Made by a program: the position numbers and the translations under genes. From Trichobilharzia regenti (lineage: Eukaryota; Platyhelminthes; Trematoda; Strigeidida; Schistosomatidae), in the NCBI GenBank assembly GCA_944472135.2, contig OX235270.1:55867267-55931266 (forward strand): a stretch of DNA of 64,000 nt, written 5' to 3'. This document shows, piece after piece, positions 12,064 to 24,014 of the stretch; the stretch's first letter is position 1; the number at the start of each line of letters is the position of its first letter. The notes beneath the pieces are model-generated. The model made no database searches. It saw only the letters and a program-made list of their open reading frames with translations, and had not been told where the DNA came from.

Positions 12064-14759
12064 CTGTTTTGAGAAAAACAAAGGAGAAAAGTGTAACAGA
12101 TTTGAAAGGTGAATAGATGAATATTTTTGAATTCAAAATAATATGCCTTATTCTAAAACCATCAACAGAATAAGCAGATACATCAAATGTTTCCATAACT
12201 GATGGGTTTAATGAAATGAAATGAAGATGCAAATGGATAGACAAATGAACACATTGATTAACAAATCACACAATTTACGTTTATAGTTGGAAAAAATGAT
12301 GCAATCTGAAGTGATACATATGATGAACAGGTGAAAAGATAAAACAAGACATTCACCTTACTGGATAGTTTGAAAATAGTCGTTTACACTGAATTGTACC
12401 TGTTTACCTGAATATTTTATAAACTACCTCTAAGTAGCCGATTAAGAATAAAATTAAATTGGCACATAACTGTAGTCCCACATTTATGATTAAGCTTAAG
12501 CACAATGCAGAATAAAACAAGAAATAACACTATATGCTTGTTTAATTTTTATAACTAACGCTTTTATATATCACTGGAGCACTAAGTACATTACTTATTT
12601 CCTATACCAACACAGAAATCCAGGAAAAGAAATAATAATCATGCCAGACTACGTCTCATTTACATTAAGTTATCTCACATATGAAATGCAAAATTATTAA
12701 GTCGATCCAAAGTGTTCAAAAATCAAAATATAAGCTCTCAAAATGACGTTATCAGCGGTAATAAGGATGGCGAAATTTCAGTTATCATGGATTTGTTAAA
12801 AAAATCTTAGAAATGGTGGACTTCTGTTAACACATGTAATTAAAGTCGGCAGACTCCCTTATTTGTGCAGTTAATTTTTTTAGATGTCTAAGCTCAGGGG
12901 AAAGTTGTTTAGCTGGTCAGTAAGAATTACACACCCTTGTGTCTGTACATTCGTGTATATCACAACCTATCTCTAATCGGCAACACAAGTGGGCTGTCTG
13001 TCGTCCTTCCATATTTACTCTGCCTGGTCTCAAAAAAATAATTTGGCAGTAAATCATCAATGACTTGGGTACATACAAAACTTTCGCTTCTCCTAGAGAA
13101 TTTACCTGCATTCCGAGTATGTTTTACTGCTCCTTGGGTTTCTTTTACATGGTCATCAAAGGTGTCACTTTGAAAAGGTTGAAGGGAACAAATTAATTAG
13201 ACGTACTAATGTGAATTAGGTAGTTCAGCAGTACGCCTCCATAATAAAACCTTGCTACTAGCTTGTATACTGTGTCGAATAAGGAGTGGAATAACCTGAT
13301 TATAGTTCTTATTCCGTAAAAACTGCTTTGTCCTGCTGTCAGAAATTGCATATGATACGGAAGCATCACTCATGAACTAGTCTAGCTCACTGGGGCCACC
13401 AGAAGTAGAAGCACAATATCAGTTCAATCTTCCATTAGGAAGATGGTACTAGGGTCAACAAAATGCACAGACATCTGTGAAGTTGCACAGAGTGCTTCAG
13501 AAAAAGTTCAGGTAACCCACAGTTCAAGTAGGGAACACTGTAAATCAACTTTGCCTTCTCAAACTTCATATGCCAATTGGCTCAAACAACTAACTTCTAA
13601 CTATTTAAAGGTAGTAATGAGAGTGTAGTGAGGAGACTGACAAAACTGTTTTAAAATGTATGGCAGACTGATTGTATCAAATTGATGGGAAATGAAGCCA
13701 CGGCTGCGTCTATCTTTAAGAGTCCACGAAATGTATTTGACAATCACCGTAGTATTGATCTGTAATCAGTCGCGTCAAAATACGGATAGCTATCTTGCAT
13801 CACCAAATTTGTACAACAAGTGTTCTTAAACAGCAATATAGGTCTAGTTTATGCCATAGATGCAAGTGATTAGAACACCGTCACACATATTGTTAGCCAA
13901 CAATCGTTGAACTCCATGATTTTAAGTGCGTCTAAGATTTGTTGGGCAGGCTTTCTTTTGAAATACCCTTTTAGAAAGGGATGTTGTTTAGATGTCTGCT
14001 ATCGTTCAGAAATCTACTATTTAGCTACTGTCACGACTGTTCTCAGTCATCTGTGGAATCAGACAGGATTTCTTAAATTCCCTAACTCTACCACCGACTT
14101 TATTCTACACTACTCCGAAAGGTAAGAGTGATGGTAGTGTAGATATGTCGTTGGAGAAAAATATATTCCACCATGACTGTTTAGACAATATCGCCTTGAT
14201 GCGCGATAGAATAAAGGTTACAAAAATCCTACTTCATTAGTTGGCAGTAAGTTTCTGTTAACACTGGAATTAATCAACACTTGTGACGAACTCTTTCTAC
14301 AGGTTTTAGTAGTCCTGATTTTTACCGTTCTGTTTTGAAAAGTTAAGATGTATTCTGTTACTTAGTCAATAGATTATTTGCAATGTATAACAGCATTTTT
14401 ATTTAAAAATAAACTCAGTCCACTAATATTTATTTTAGTCAAACATGCCGTTCCCATCAACACAACAGCTGTTTATTTGTAAAGAGTTTAGTACCTTGTT
14501 TCTGGTATGCGAGTGGTAGAAAATAAAAGATTCAATAGGGCTGTATTCTAAACAGATTATTTTAGCTAGTGAAAAATTCTTAAGCCAGTGAAAGAATTCC
14601 TAAAAGAATTAAATATCAATGCTCTACCAGATAATGGGCATCCTAATTAGACTAGAAAGTTGAAAATTAGCTTTTCACTAAGCTTTAAAATTTACTTGTT
14701 GTGCAAATTACATTATTCTTTATTAAACTATAATTATAAAGCTAGTCAATAGTTTTTAC
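12064..14759. other. No recognised gene
   Basis: Only short frames without recognisable domains were seen. A minus-strand segment at about 12120-12200 (ending ...SVDGFRIRHIILN) follows a possible acceptor (ACCCATCAG) but lacks a convincing donor and was not called as an exon. Confidence 0.45.
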
Positions 14760-14960
14760 ATGGTAACTTCAGTAAAAAGAATATGAACAGATTCAGAGTT
14801 CATGGCTCTATGTACAAAATCAAGTAAATGCGCAGGTATTTCCTCATAATGACTGAATAAAAACCTTTGTAAGGCCGAACTATTATGGTCTCTCAAACTG
14901 ACATAGGAGTGTTCATATACAGAGACGAATCTTTTAAGAAATTTAAAACGGTTCACAATC
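14760..14960 (-). CDS. Candidate exon with weak GT64/exostosin-like similarity
   Basis: A 201-bp minus-strand open segment lies between an acceptor-like TTACTTAG and a donor-like AT|GTAAAAAC. Its C-terminal part (FLFSHYEEIPAHLLDFVHRA then MNSESVHILFTEVT) lines up loosely with the exostosin GT64 segment that runs from a tyrosine-rich stretch through a proline to NCEDIAMNFL...VT. The key Cys-Glu-Asp reads Ser-Glu-Ser here, and the upstream LTGAAF motif is absent. It could be a diverged exon, a pseudogene fragment or coincidence. The similarity comes from remembered family motifs, not from an alignment. Confidence 0.2.
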
Positions 14961-16002
14961 CTAAGTAAAACTATCTACCATCCATTGTGGAACTACGGTG
15001 ATCTGCTTCTCCTAAATGGTCACCAGCAACATACAACTTATCAGCGCTGCAATATTTTTGAAATCGTCATGGTACACGCCTGTACGCCAGTGGAAAGTTA
15101 TAAAAGAAACAGAGTTATGCAGACAATGCAATTAAGCGTTGAGGAATATTAGAGAACAAAAAGGACAAGTCAAAAGTACGTTAATACAGCAACTGCAAAT
15201 ATAAGCAATGAATGCATCTGCACCACTACCACAAATTCTTTAACTTATTACACAGAATCTGCGACCAGCAGTTACACGCATCTCATCCAGACAAAATTCA
15301 CTTACCTGTGAAACTCAAAGTAACAATTAATAGTGTAGTAGATTAGTTCTACACCTTGATGCAGTTAACCTGAAGATTTTTTGAAATTAGTTCTCCTCCT
15401 AAAGAAGCACGCTAAAGCATATGATGAGTGAGAATGCTTGGGTTTTGTTGTGGAGTATAATTCCATGTTACTTTATGTGTTTGATATAACATCATAGAAT
15501 AATGTAGTACACAGTGATTCATTAAAAAATAGGTCAAGATGCATGGTTGGAAAAGTCTGGTTCACTGGTTAGTTTCACTTAAATTTCAAAATAGTAACGC
15601 TAAATGTCTGATTTGTAGATAAAATACCAAACATTACATTTAAGGCAGCAGCTAAATTATGCTATTTTTATGTTTATAAACCTCATTACTTCATTCAAGC
15701 AGTCACGTGAAAGGGTGTTGGGGTCGCCAATTCTACCAGAATTTATGAATCTCGGAATAATTCTGAATATATTTTAAGGATATTCAGATTAATGAATTCG
15801 TTAAATGCCTTTTTTTATATTCTGTTTTATGCCCGACAACGACTATTTATCTAATATAGATTAGGGTAATTAATCATTCAACATTATTTAAATGGTAATG
15901 TAATAGACTTCTATAATATCAGTCTGTTTAAATCAACTGAGTTTGGTGACCACTAAACTGAAAAGTTATATTTTTATATAGTTGTTCCATATTAGTTTGT
16001 TT
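14961..16002. other. No recognised gene
   Basis: AT-rich sequence with no recognisable protein domain, RNA gene or terminal repeat. It ends at the target duplication of the adjacent RTE insertion. Confidence 0.5.
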
Positions 16003-16016
16003 ATTAGATATATCAC

Positions 16017-16447
16017 TTGGCGAGTCATAAAGAGCATCTCAAACAAACTTCAGACCTTCATTAACAGCTGTCTTCGCTCAATACTCAAGATCAGATGGCC
16101 AGAAAAGATCAGCAACAGGGACCTCTGGGAGCGAACCAATCAGGAATCGATTGTAAAACAAATAGGCAGGAAGAAATGGGGGTGGAGTGGCTGGCCATAC
16201 GCTGAGGAAACCATCAAGTGACATCACTAGACAAGCCATTGCTCAAGTGGAACCCGGAAGGGAAGCGGGTGGCGAGGTGGTCGTCAGTGCAAGGTTGACT
16301 TGGAGGAGGTCATGCGAGGAGGAGATGAAAGCATGTGGACAGACCTGGAGCGGGATGAAAAAGTTGTCAGAAAACCGAAGGCAATGGAGGTGCGCAGCTG
16401 AAGCCCAATGTTCCTCTAGGAACTAAAGGATACAATAATAATAATAA
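16017..16447 (+). mobile_element. 5'-truncated RTE-clade LINE (SR2-like) 3' end
   Basis: The fragment is flanked by a perfect 14-bp duplication, ATTAGATATATCAC (16003-16016 and 16448-16461), and ends in an (AATAAT)n tail, as expected for target-primed reverse transcription. It encodes the C-terminal tail of an RTE-type reverse transcriptase: LQTFINSCLRSILKIRWPEK, then DLWERTNQ, then a W-x-W-x-G-HTLRK-like block and a terminal block ending EAQCSSRN. At least one frameshift near 16190-16220 separates the two parts. Only the last ~140 codons remain, so it is a dead copy. Assignment to SR2/RTE rests on these motifs. Confidence 0.85.
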
Positions 16448-16515
16448 ATTAGATATATCACACAGTGAAACTTACTTTTATATAGTTGGTTTGTAAGGAT
16501 TGGTTTTGGTTTTAC

Positions 16516-16692
16516 AAGTTGATCACGGATTGATATCAGTTAGAGAACCATTGAAAACCAGGGAGTACTGGGCAGATGTTTAATCGTAGTGGATGAGTAC
16601 TTCCGATAATTCCCAAACTAAGATAAAACAGCTGTCCAGTACACTCTGGTTTTCATTGGTTCTCTAACTGATATCAATCCGAGGTCAACTCG
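16516..16692. mobile_element. Fold-back MITE-like element
   Basis: Two ~60-bp arms (16516-16575 and 16632-16692) are near-perfect inverted repeats. Both carry GGATTGATATCAGTTAGAGA and AACCANTGAAAACCAG in opposite orientation, separated by 56 bases. The element is non-coding. The structure fits a miniature inverted-repeat element or a snap-back derivative. No target duplication was seen, so the class is unknown. Confidence 0.7.
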
Positions 16693-17400
16693 AAAAAAAA
16701 AGTTATTTGTTGATACTTTTAAAGTAACTGGCTAAGTGGTCTCAGTCTCATAAGAAGCTTTCCCTTCAACACGCAATACAAGTGTCCCTACTTATAGTCA
16801 TGCATATGTCATTATTTATAAAAGCTAAGTGAAAACAAGTAAATCTTTATGAACTTATTTTAATATCAAATCCTTTGGAAAAGCAAACTTTTATATAATA
16901 GCCAGGGATTAAATTAAAAAGTACTAGTTCGTAGGTTGATAGTTATAATAAATTCGGACCAAAAATCTCCACAGTCAGGAAGACAAGGAGAACCTGTTGC
17001 TCATCTGTTACATTTTAAAAATCCGCTGCTGCAGCAACTTCGGGCAAAAGTGTTTCACCTCAAGGAAATAATGACCTCTTTACAAGCAGTGTGAATATTA
17101 ACGAAACCTGACTCTTAAACCTCCCACCTATAGCTAATAATCCATACAGTAAAATTTTTAAAAGATGATTTCTATTCAAAATTGTATTTTTAATATTGTA
17201 ATTAGAAACATAACGAAATAATTCTTTTGAATTAGAACATTTACAGTAACTGTTCTGTTTCTAGTCATACAATAAAATTGAGAAATCATTATCAAAAACA
17301 TACAGGGTTGATTCTGTCACCAACCAGCATCCCATGGAAGATCCAGTGGAAATCAGGAAGCATTAGGTGGCCATTTTATCCTAGGTGAAGCTTCCCATCA
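16693..17400. other. No recognised gene
   Basis: AT-rich sequence without recognisable domains. The last ~120 bases (ending CTAGGTGAAGCTTCCCATCA) lie against the tail of the minus-strand RTE copy and may be its target site, but no matching duplication was found on the other side. Confidence 0.4.
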
Positions 17401-17760
17401 GTTATTATTGTTATTTCCTCGGCTTCCGAGTGGGACAAAGGGTTTCGACAGCGCATCTCCATTTAGTCCATTCTCTGAATTCGTCCTTAGCTGGCTCCAT
17501 GATTTCTCATAACTTTACGTCTTCTCCTCACGCGACGTCCTCCATGTCAACCTCAGACGCTTAAACCAATTTTTCCCAATTCAGTTTCCGCCTAGGGGTC
17601 TTGCGAGCGACGTCAACCAACAGTCTACTCAGCGTGTGTCCGATCCCTCTCCATTTTCTTCAGCTTATTTATTGAGTACCAGCTTCTTGGTTGGTTTGTT
17701 CTTACAGTTTCTTGTTCCTAATTCTTTCTGGACATCTGATCTCCAGTTTGGAGAGAAGGC
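17401..17760 (-). mobile_element. RTE-clade LINE 3' end, inverted, degraded
   Basis: Read on the minus strand, this ends in an AATAACAATAATAAC tail and encodes remnants of the same RTE reverse-transcriptase tail seen at 16017-16447. Recognisable pieces are VRTNQ, a tryptophan-containing LTWRTSREE block and a terminal GDALSKPFVPLGSR-like block. Several stops and frameshifts are present. The 5' limit is uncertain. It lies in opposite orientation to the RTE fragment 1 kb away. Confidence 0.6.
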
Positions 17761-18413
17761 AGCACTACACACTGACAACCCCTTAGTGGATTAAGTCAAG
17801 GATCACCATATTATTAGGTGAGCATTTTACTATAAGATCACCTATTTCAGCCACACTGCCGAAAATAAAAGCCCGGTAAAATGAAGCAACCACTTGTTGT
17901 TTTATCCAAATGATTGCTTTTTGTTTTAGAAACAACAGAAAAGAAAATATGAAGTAAATCTGGACTAAGTGCCAAAGAAGCAACAAAATAAATGTTACTT
18001 AAGTAAGCCAGCCAGGCTGAAAAACTTCAGAAAGACTTTTGTCGAAAGGTAGTAACAGCAACAGACATTATTCATGTTTGTATAGTCTTCTGCAGTTGAT
18101 TTTACATATTAAGTGAATTATGAAGAAACCAAACCTTTTCACGATACTGATAGCTGCATCACAAATCCCTAAAATTAAATTAAAACTTTTCTATAAATAT
18201 CCGGGAACAAAGAACTTATATATTGTGGCTCATCATACTGCTGAAGGGACACTTTTAAACTGGTCGTAAAAATTTATAATTTAAAATAGAATAGATAGAT
18301 CATTCCATTATGCCTCAGTATCAAAAACAGAAAAAATGTTTTTGTTTCTTTGTATTATCATCAGTATCAGGGTGGAAGACATTCTTTAAATATATCAGTT
18401 TAATCATTTCTGT
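17761..18413. other. No recognised gene
   Basis: AT-rich sequence between an RTE tail and a Penelope-like fragment. No domain, repeat or RNA gene was recognised. Its last part could hold eroded 5' sequence of the Penelope-like copy. Confidence 0.35.
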
Positions 18414-18626
18414 GGAGCCAGGTATATTGGTCGTTCGACGCAAATCCTGTCTGAAAGGGTTCAAGAACACAATCTGTCATGGCTGCAGAAGAGGAACAGT
18501 ATCCCTGTAGTAAGTGCTGTTAGTGAACACCTTGTCGACACTGGTCGTCCCATTTCAGTTAAATCCTCCTTGAAAACAATCTACAAAGCGAATAACAACA
18601 CACTGTCATCTCCTATGCCCTGCTGA
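18414..18626 (+). pseudogene. Penelope-like element C-terminal GIY-YIG endonuclease fragment
   Basis: A 70-codon frame begins with Gly-Ala-Arg-Tyr-Ile-Gly-Arg-Ser (FCGARYIGRS including the codons just before) and continues LSERVQEHNLSW, then SAVSEHLVDTGRPISV, ending at TGA at 18624. The YIG tripeptide, the following basic residue, the R...EH pair and the later S...H are the hallmarks of the GIY-YIG nuclease at the C terminus of Penelope-like retroelements, which are known in schistosomes. No reverse transcriptase is found upstream, so this is a 3' fragment. A free-standing GIY-YIG nuclease is less likely. Confidence 0.6.
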
Positions 18627-21600
18627 AACTTTAGCCATTCAAATAAAGTAACGAGAGCCCTACATGCGAAAGAGAATTATTCAGCTACTTCTCTTATCAT
18701 GTTCCTTACTAACTTGGTTTTTGTTTGCTTTTAAACTCCCCACTACTCTTTAAGTTCTTTCGAACTCATACTGTTACATTTTCTTTTCTTTCTCTGTGTA
18801 TCCTGATTCGAACTGGTTCATTAAATTATCTAGCTCACTGTGTACCTAAAACACCCTTATCAAGCTTGTCTTATGTATTGATTATGACAGTTCACCATTA
18901 CTGTCACTATCCTCTTTTGTGAAAGAAATGTATGTGAATACTATTGTATACCTAAAGAAAATCAGTTCAGCGAGAAGAGCCTCTTCCTAGAACTACTTTT
19001 TTGTTTTTTCATAATATGAGTGTAAAATAATGACGAAAAAACCTCAGTGACAGAAATGATAATAATAATAATTTAAAGATACCAACAATAGAAGTGAGTA
19101 AATAGAAACGATTTAAAAGACCACTGTATAGTGAAATACTACACAGACCTGTTCTGTACAAAAATGAAAAATATATTTGCAAAATAATTCTATTTAAGTA
19201 CATAAAAATACACAAATCACTTCGAGAGAATATCGACTAGACAATTATATATGAAACAAAAAGATAGCAGAACCGGTTGCGAACCCATTCACTTCACTCA
19301 CTAAAAAAATACCCAAAATGAGATGACGCGTTACTAAGCACAGTGCGGAAAAACAAGATGAATACGACAATAAACGTTTTTTCTCCAAAGTTAAGCATCG
19401 GGAAGTATCATGCACTCTGAGTTCATTTATTCTCTGTTAATGGGAAAAATCCAGATTCTTCAATTGCTTGAAATCTCAGTCAGTAGAATTACCGGTATGA
19501 AAAAAAATAACAATCGAGATTAAGTTTGATATTTTGTGTCAAAATGAATCGTTGAGATTTATGAGCATTGACTATGTATACGAATGTTTGATCAGTAATC
19601 AAGTTTGAGTAAAACTGAGGAAAATATCTTCTTAATTTTATTGAAAATGGACTGAATTTTTAACTCACAACAAAAATGCACAAAATCATTTACGCTTAAA
19701 GTACACTTCTTAAAAAATTAAAAATGTAGAGGAAAGAAAAAAACAGGATTGCAAAGAAACCGTAATAAGTTGATTTAGGCGAACATGAAGATTGAACGCG
19801 CCGCTGAGAGCGATTCCGTACCCTGTCACCAACAGAAACTGGTACTTAGAGTCTCGAGCACCAACATCAAGAAGGACCTTGTTGCATGATTCAGACAGGC
19901 AGTCTAATACTTCGTTAATTGATGAAATGTTTTGATTCGATTGCCTGTAACTCTTTCCAAACTAATTCTGTGTAAACGCACACAGCTTAACAAGGAAAGT
20001 GATTGCTTGGCATACGTCACATATGTCGTGGTCATCTTAATCGATGCAGCTTCACAACCTTATACGTTAATTTTCCTTCCTTACCTTACAATCTACGCTC
20101 AACCTCAGTATTACTTATCGCTTGGTGAAAACTCCAATTCAAACAATCCCAGATAAACGGACAGACATAAATCTGCCAATTTGGATAAAACTTTTTCAAT
20201 AATCACATCAAGGACTACAGGTATTTTTAATTGGATGGTGTTACAAAAACTGTACTGGTTAATAGCTTTTTAAAAATTATCCCAGTTTATCAGCATAAGC
20301 TCAATTTTATAATTTCACTGTTTCTTCTCAAAATGTGCATACAAACATTTAATCAGAAACAGTAAGTCCGCATAACAGAGATCGCAGCTACAAATATGTC
20401 TCACAACAACAAAAATCATAAAGTGAGTTTTTTTCAGATAAAAAAACATTCTCTGAAACATAACAAAAGGTAAAGAATATTAATTGACACAACGGAAGTT
20501 ACGTTATCTCTATCCTTTTTGGAGAATATAAGTCTAACTTAAAAATTTGATCTGATTTAACCCTTTGCATCACTCCTGACTTATGTCACCTGTGATTCCT
20601 ATCAAACACCACCTTGTGAACTTAGTAAGAAAATGTTCAGAACTCCGTAATATATATATGAACACGAAAGATACTTTAAACTTAACGTCAAAAATCTTTT
20701 CTTATATAAATACTACAAAAACACTCCTTTTACTTTTCCAGTAGAAGTGTGTGTAAACGTTTTTCAGAAAACTTATGAGATTACTTACAGAAATCGAATG
20801 ATTTCTTCCAGCACAGTTTTCATTATTTAACCTAAACACCAAATACTTGTCAAAATATCTTTAAAATTAGTTCAGAAAGTCACTACAAATGTGTTTATTT
20901 GCAAAGAAAATCCAACTTCTAGTTTAAAATATAATGTTTTTTAAGGAAGTTTACCTAATAATACTCACTGATTACTAGTAATCAAACGGCTTCGGAAACT
21001 TAACACACATATGAAGATACATATACATATATATATATATATATTCGTTAATTTAGCGTTTTAATTTTATTTGGTCGAGTTTAAATGGGGAACACTACTG
21101 AGTTCAAAAACAGCATATTTCTCCTGGTCATATAAAGACAGAAACTAAATTTCTTTGCCATATGTGATTTCGGACGAGTCAGAATTACATCAGTTTAATT
21201 TTTACGTGTAGTCATTTGGACTAAAGAATAATACTTTTTATAACAAGAGATGTCTATGCGTAAATAAGACGTTTGTTCAAGTTTCTATCTGACCAAATAT
21301 GAAAGAACCAACAAACACTCTGGCACGCTCAGAGTGAAGAATACTCTGTGTAGTCATGTCATTTGATACTGACATTAAAACTAAAAATTATCGGGACTAT
21401 AACGAACTCTTATTAACTTTAGTCGCTGAAATTTAACGGAATGGAATTTCGACCCTTCCGAATCAAATTTTCATTGAATGAAATTTATTTCATGTTATCA
21501 GTTGTAGAACTGTAGTCTTTTGGAGGAAGTGCTTTTAAAATGTTTTGGGAAGAATTGCAATTTATTACAAAGCTTTTCAACTACAGAGCTCATTCTCCTC

Positions 21601-23506
21601 ACCGAGTGACGAACTAACATTGATACACCTTACCTAGTAAAAATGAGATTATTTGCTGAAAAACGATAAACCATCTCATGTTTATCTGCAAAAACGGTGT
21701 CTGTTTTGTACACTTCATATCAGAGGTCGGTTTACCGTTCTTCGTGCTGACTGGCAGTCACAAACAAGATATATCTGTAATTCAGAGGTAGCCCACCTCT
21801 CCGTCATTTAAACCTGAGACCTTCAGCCGTAAGCTACTACTCTTACTGTGTTAGATTACAGCAACTAGATTTGTTAAGAGGTTTCTCAATATAAAGGTTC
21901 CATATTTGGAAGACTAAATAGATGAAAACCTATGCGAAATAAAATATTAGTTCTTTTTTCGCTCACCATAACTAAATAACAGTGGTATGCCTTACATAAA
22001 CTTCAAGAATTCTACTTTATTCACAGAAATATAAGCAATATCAACCTATGAAGATAAAAAGTGGTACACCCTACTCTTTGGTATTTGTTACAAAGAAGGT
22101 TTAATAAGAATTCTAGTTTTAGATACACTAAAATATGGTACAATTAAATAGATTGAAAAGATGTGGATGAGACAGACAAACTAGAAATCAAACAGTACAA
22201 CCCTTTCAGGTGAAAAATAATATATAGATTAACTGAATAGCCAGATCAGCTTACATTATTTCAGTTCAAAACAAGTTAATGTTTAGGTAGATGAGATTCA
22301 CTTTATTAAATAATTAACTGTTTTAATAATTCTATCCAAGCAGTTTAAGCACAGAGCGATTCTAGATGAGAATATATTAGATAGCATCTTATATTCGCCG
22401 AACTCCATAGGTAATCATCTAGCGAGTAAACACTTTATTGCCAGACAAAAAGCATCATTTTTATCAAGTAATAGAACAATTTCTCTTAAATGGACACATT
22501 TTAATATCAATCAGGAATATTAACCAAAATAGTCCTTTTGATAGGAACGAATAATTATTTGGTTTTGAATTAATCATTATGTATTCGCCAAAGCTATAAA
22601 ATCACTTCGTTACGCTATACATCCTTTAGATAACTTTTTATGAATGAGAATTTTTCACCACCTAAATGAAATTTTATAATGTTCCAGTCACTGAAGACTG
22701 ATACGAGTGACTAAACATTCACAATATCCTTACGGTGATTTACAAAGGAAAAAGCCACTTCGGTCAAAGCAATGCTCACACACATCTTATACATAACTGC
22801 TAAATGTTTTAGTAATAACACCTTCTCAACAACTTGCAACCTATAAAGATTGACTCGAAGTGAGGATTTTCACCCACTGCTCAGATTAGACACAAATTTA
22901 GGATTGAGACCATTGTATGCAAACAGAATGTTGAAATAAACACTCACAGGAATTACTAATTGGCTGAACTTAGCAGTAAAACAATATATGGTTTACAGTA
23001 GTCTGCTTTGAGCTGTTGATTGGCACATAAATACAGTGATTGTGTTCTGTAAAATACCATGCAAATGAAGCTAGATATCATACCATATTTGACACACCCA
23101 CAGACACCATCTGAGTTAATCAGTTTCTCAATGAACCTCAACCTTTAAGAAGTTACTCACTAATATAATTAAAGCGTTTGTAAACTACTGAAATATAATT
23201 TTACATTTACATTTTACTTGAATTACTGAATACACTCACGAAAGTTTTGTGCTACATTTAATTTACTCTTGTGAAATGAGAAATAAATTTGCTACCCCTG
23301 TTATTCACTCGTTTAAATACTTGCAGAATTGTGATAGTTATTTTTTCCAACATTCCAATAAACATGGGAATATTGGTGAGCCACACAAATATCAAAGTAT
23401 ACCTCGCTTGCAGCCAGCTTGACTTGTTTGATCAATGTATCCTGTTATTTTAGTGAACAATGTGACATTTTACTAATTATCATCCCTCGGAAAGTTATAT
23501 AATTAC
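18627..23506. other. No recognised gene; possible exons not resolved
   Basis: AT-rich sequence with short frames only. A TATA-rich patch lies at about 21020-21045. Minus-strand segments around 22980-23140 have acceptor-like TATTTTACAG or CTTCTTAAAG, but their phase with the putative exon at 23507-23612 could not be made consistent. They are not called. Confidence 0.4.
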
Positions 23507-23612
23507 CTGAGAACTTAAGATGATCTATGCCACTGCATCTGATAAATGTTCCTCTGATAAAAGAGGATAACAGATCAAACTTTGTTAACCATCTGAAAAC
23601 ATTGTCATACAT
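23507..23612 (-). CDS. Putative host exon (gene with small introns), third in series
   Basis: A 106-bp minus-strand segment sits between acceptor TTTTTACTCTATACAG and donor TTCTCAG|GTAATTA. Starting in phase 0 it reads MYDNVFRWLTKFDLLSSFIR then GTFIRCSGIDHLKFS with one spare base. The phase is compatible with the putative exon at 26064-26146, which ends in phase 0, and with a short segment just upstream (23667-23724) that would be separated by a 54-bp intron with a GTAAGT donor. Very small introns are common in schistosome genes. The family was not recognised. Confidence 0.35.
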
Positions 23613-23666
23613 CTGTATAGAGTAAAAACAACTTGTTTCACCTAACTGCAATATTGTGAAACTTAC

Positions 23667-23724
23667 CAAGGGAAAGTTTTGTGAGTTTATGTTTCCAAAC
23701 CATGTGAACCGAGGCACCACTACT
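23667..23724 (-). CDS. Possible small host exon next to 23507-23612
   Basis: A 58-bp minus-strand segment lies between acceptor-like AAGTCCAATGCAG and the strong donor CCCTTG|GTAAGT. In the frame compatible with the next exon it encodes VVVPRFTWFGNINSQNFPL. The acceptor has a weak pyrimidine tract, and an open frame also exists on the opposite strand nearby. This is a weaker call than its neighbour. Confidence 0.2.
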
Positions 23725-23729
23725 CTGCA

Positions 23730-24014
23730 TTGGACTTGGTAGATGCATACAAGAAAGAGTTAGTAGGTAACATTAGGTACTCTCTGCCTGTGGAATGCGA
23801 TGACCATGAAGCCATCACATTTTCATTTGACACCCATGAATTCACTAACGGTTTGACACCTCCGTGTCTAAAATGTTTGCAAGTAAAAATTTTAGCAGAT
23901 AGGAACACAGAACCTCCAGCTGACTGGCCGGTCAGCACTTACTGCACATCTGGCGAAGCATGGGTGGGATTTAGTTCTGTATTTAGATGTTTTACACCAT
24001 ATCCTGCAGTTTAG
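23730..24014 (+). CDS. Unrecognised 94-codon frame
   Basis: An ATG-started frame encodes 94 residues (LVDAYKKELVGNIRYSLPVE... CLKCLQVK... ending FTPYPAV). The frame stays open about 20 codons upstream of the ATG. It contains a CLKC pair and several acidic residues but no domain that was recognised. It overlaps, on the other strand, a region with putative splice signals, so at most one of the two readings is real. It may be an exon, a retroelement relic or chance. Confidence 0.15.
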   Translation: MDLVDAYKKELVGNIRYSLPVECDDHEAITFSFDTHEFTNGLTPPCLKCLQVKILADRNTEPPADWPVSTYCTSGEAWVGFSSVFRCFTPYPAV

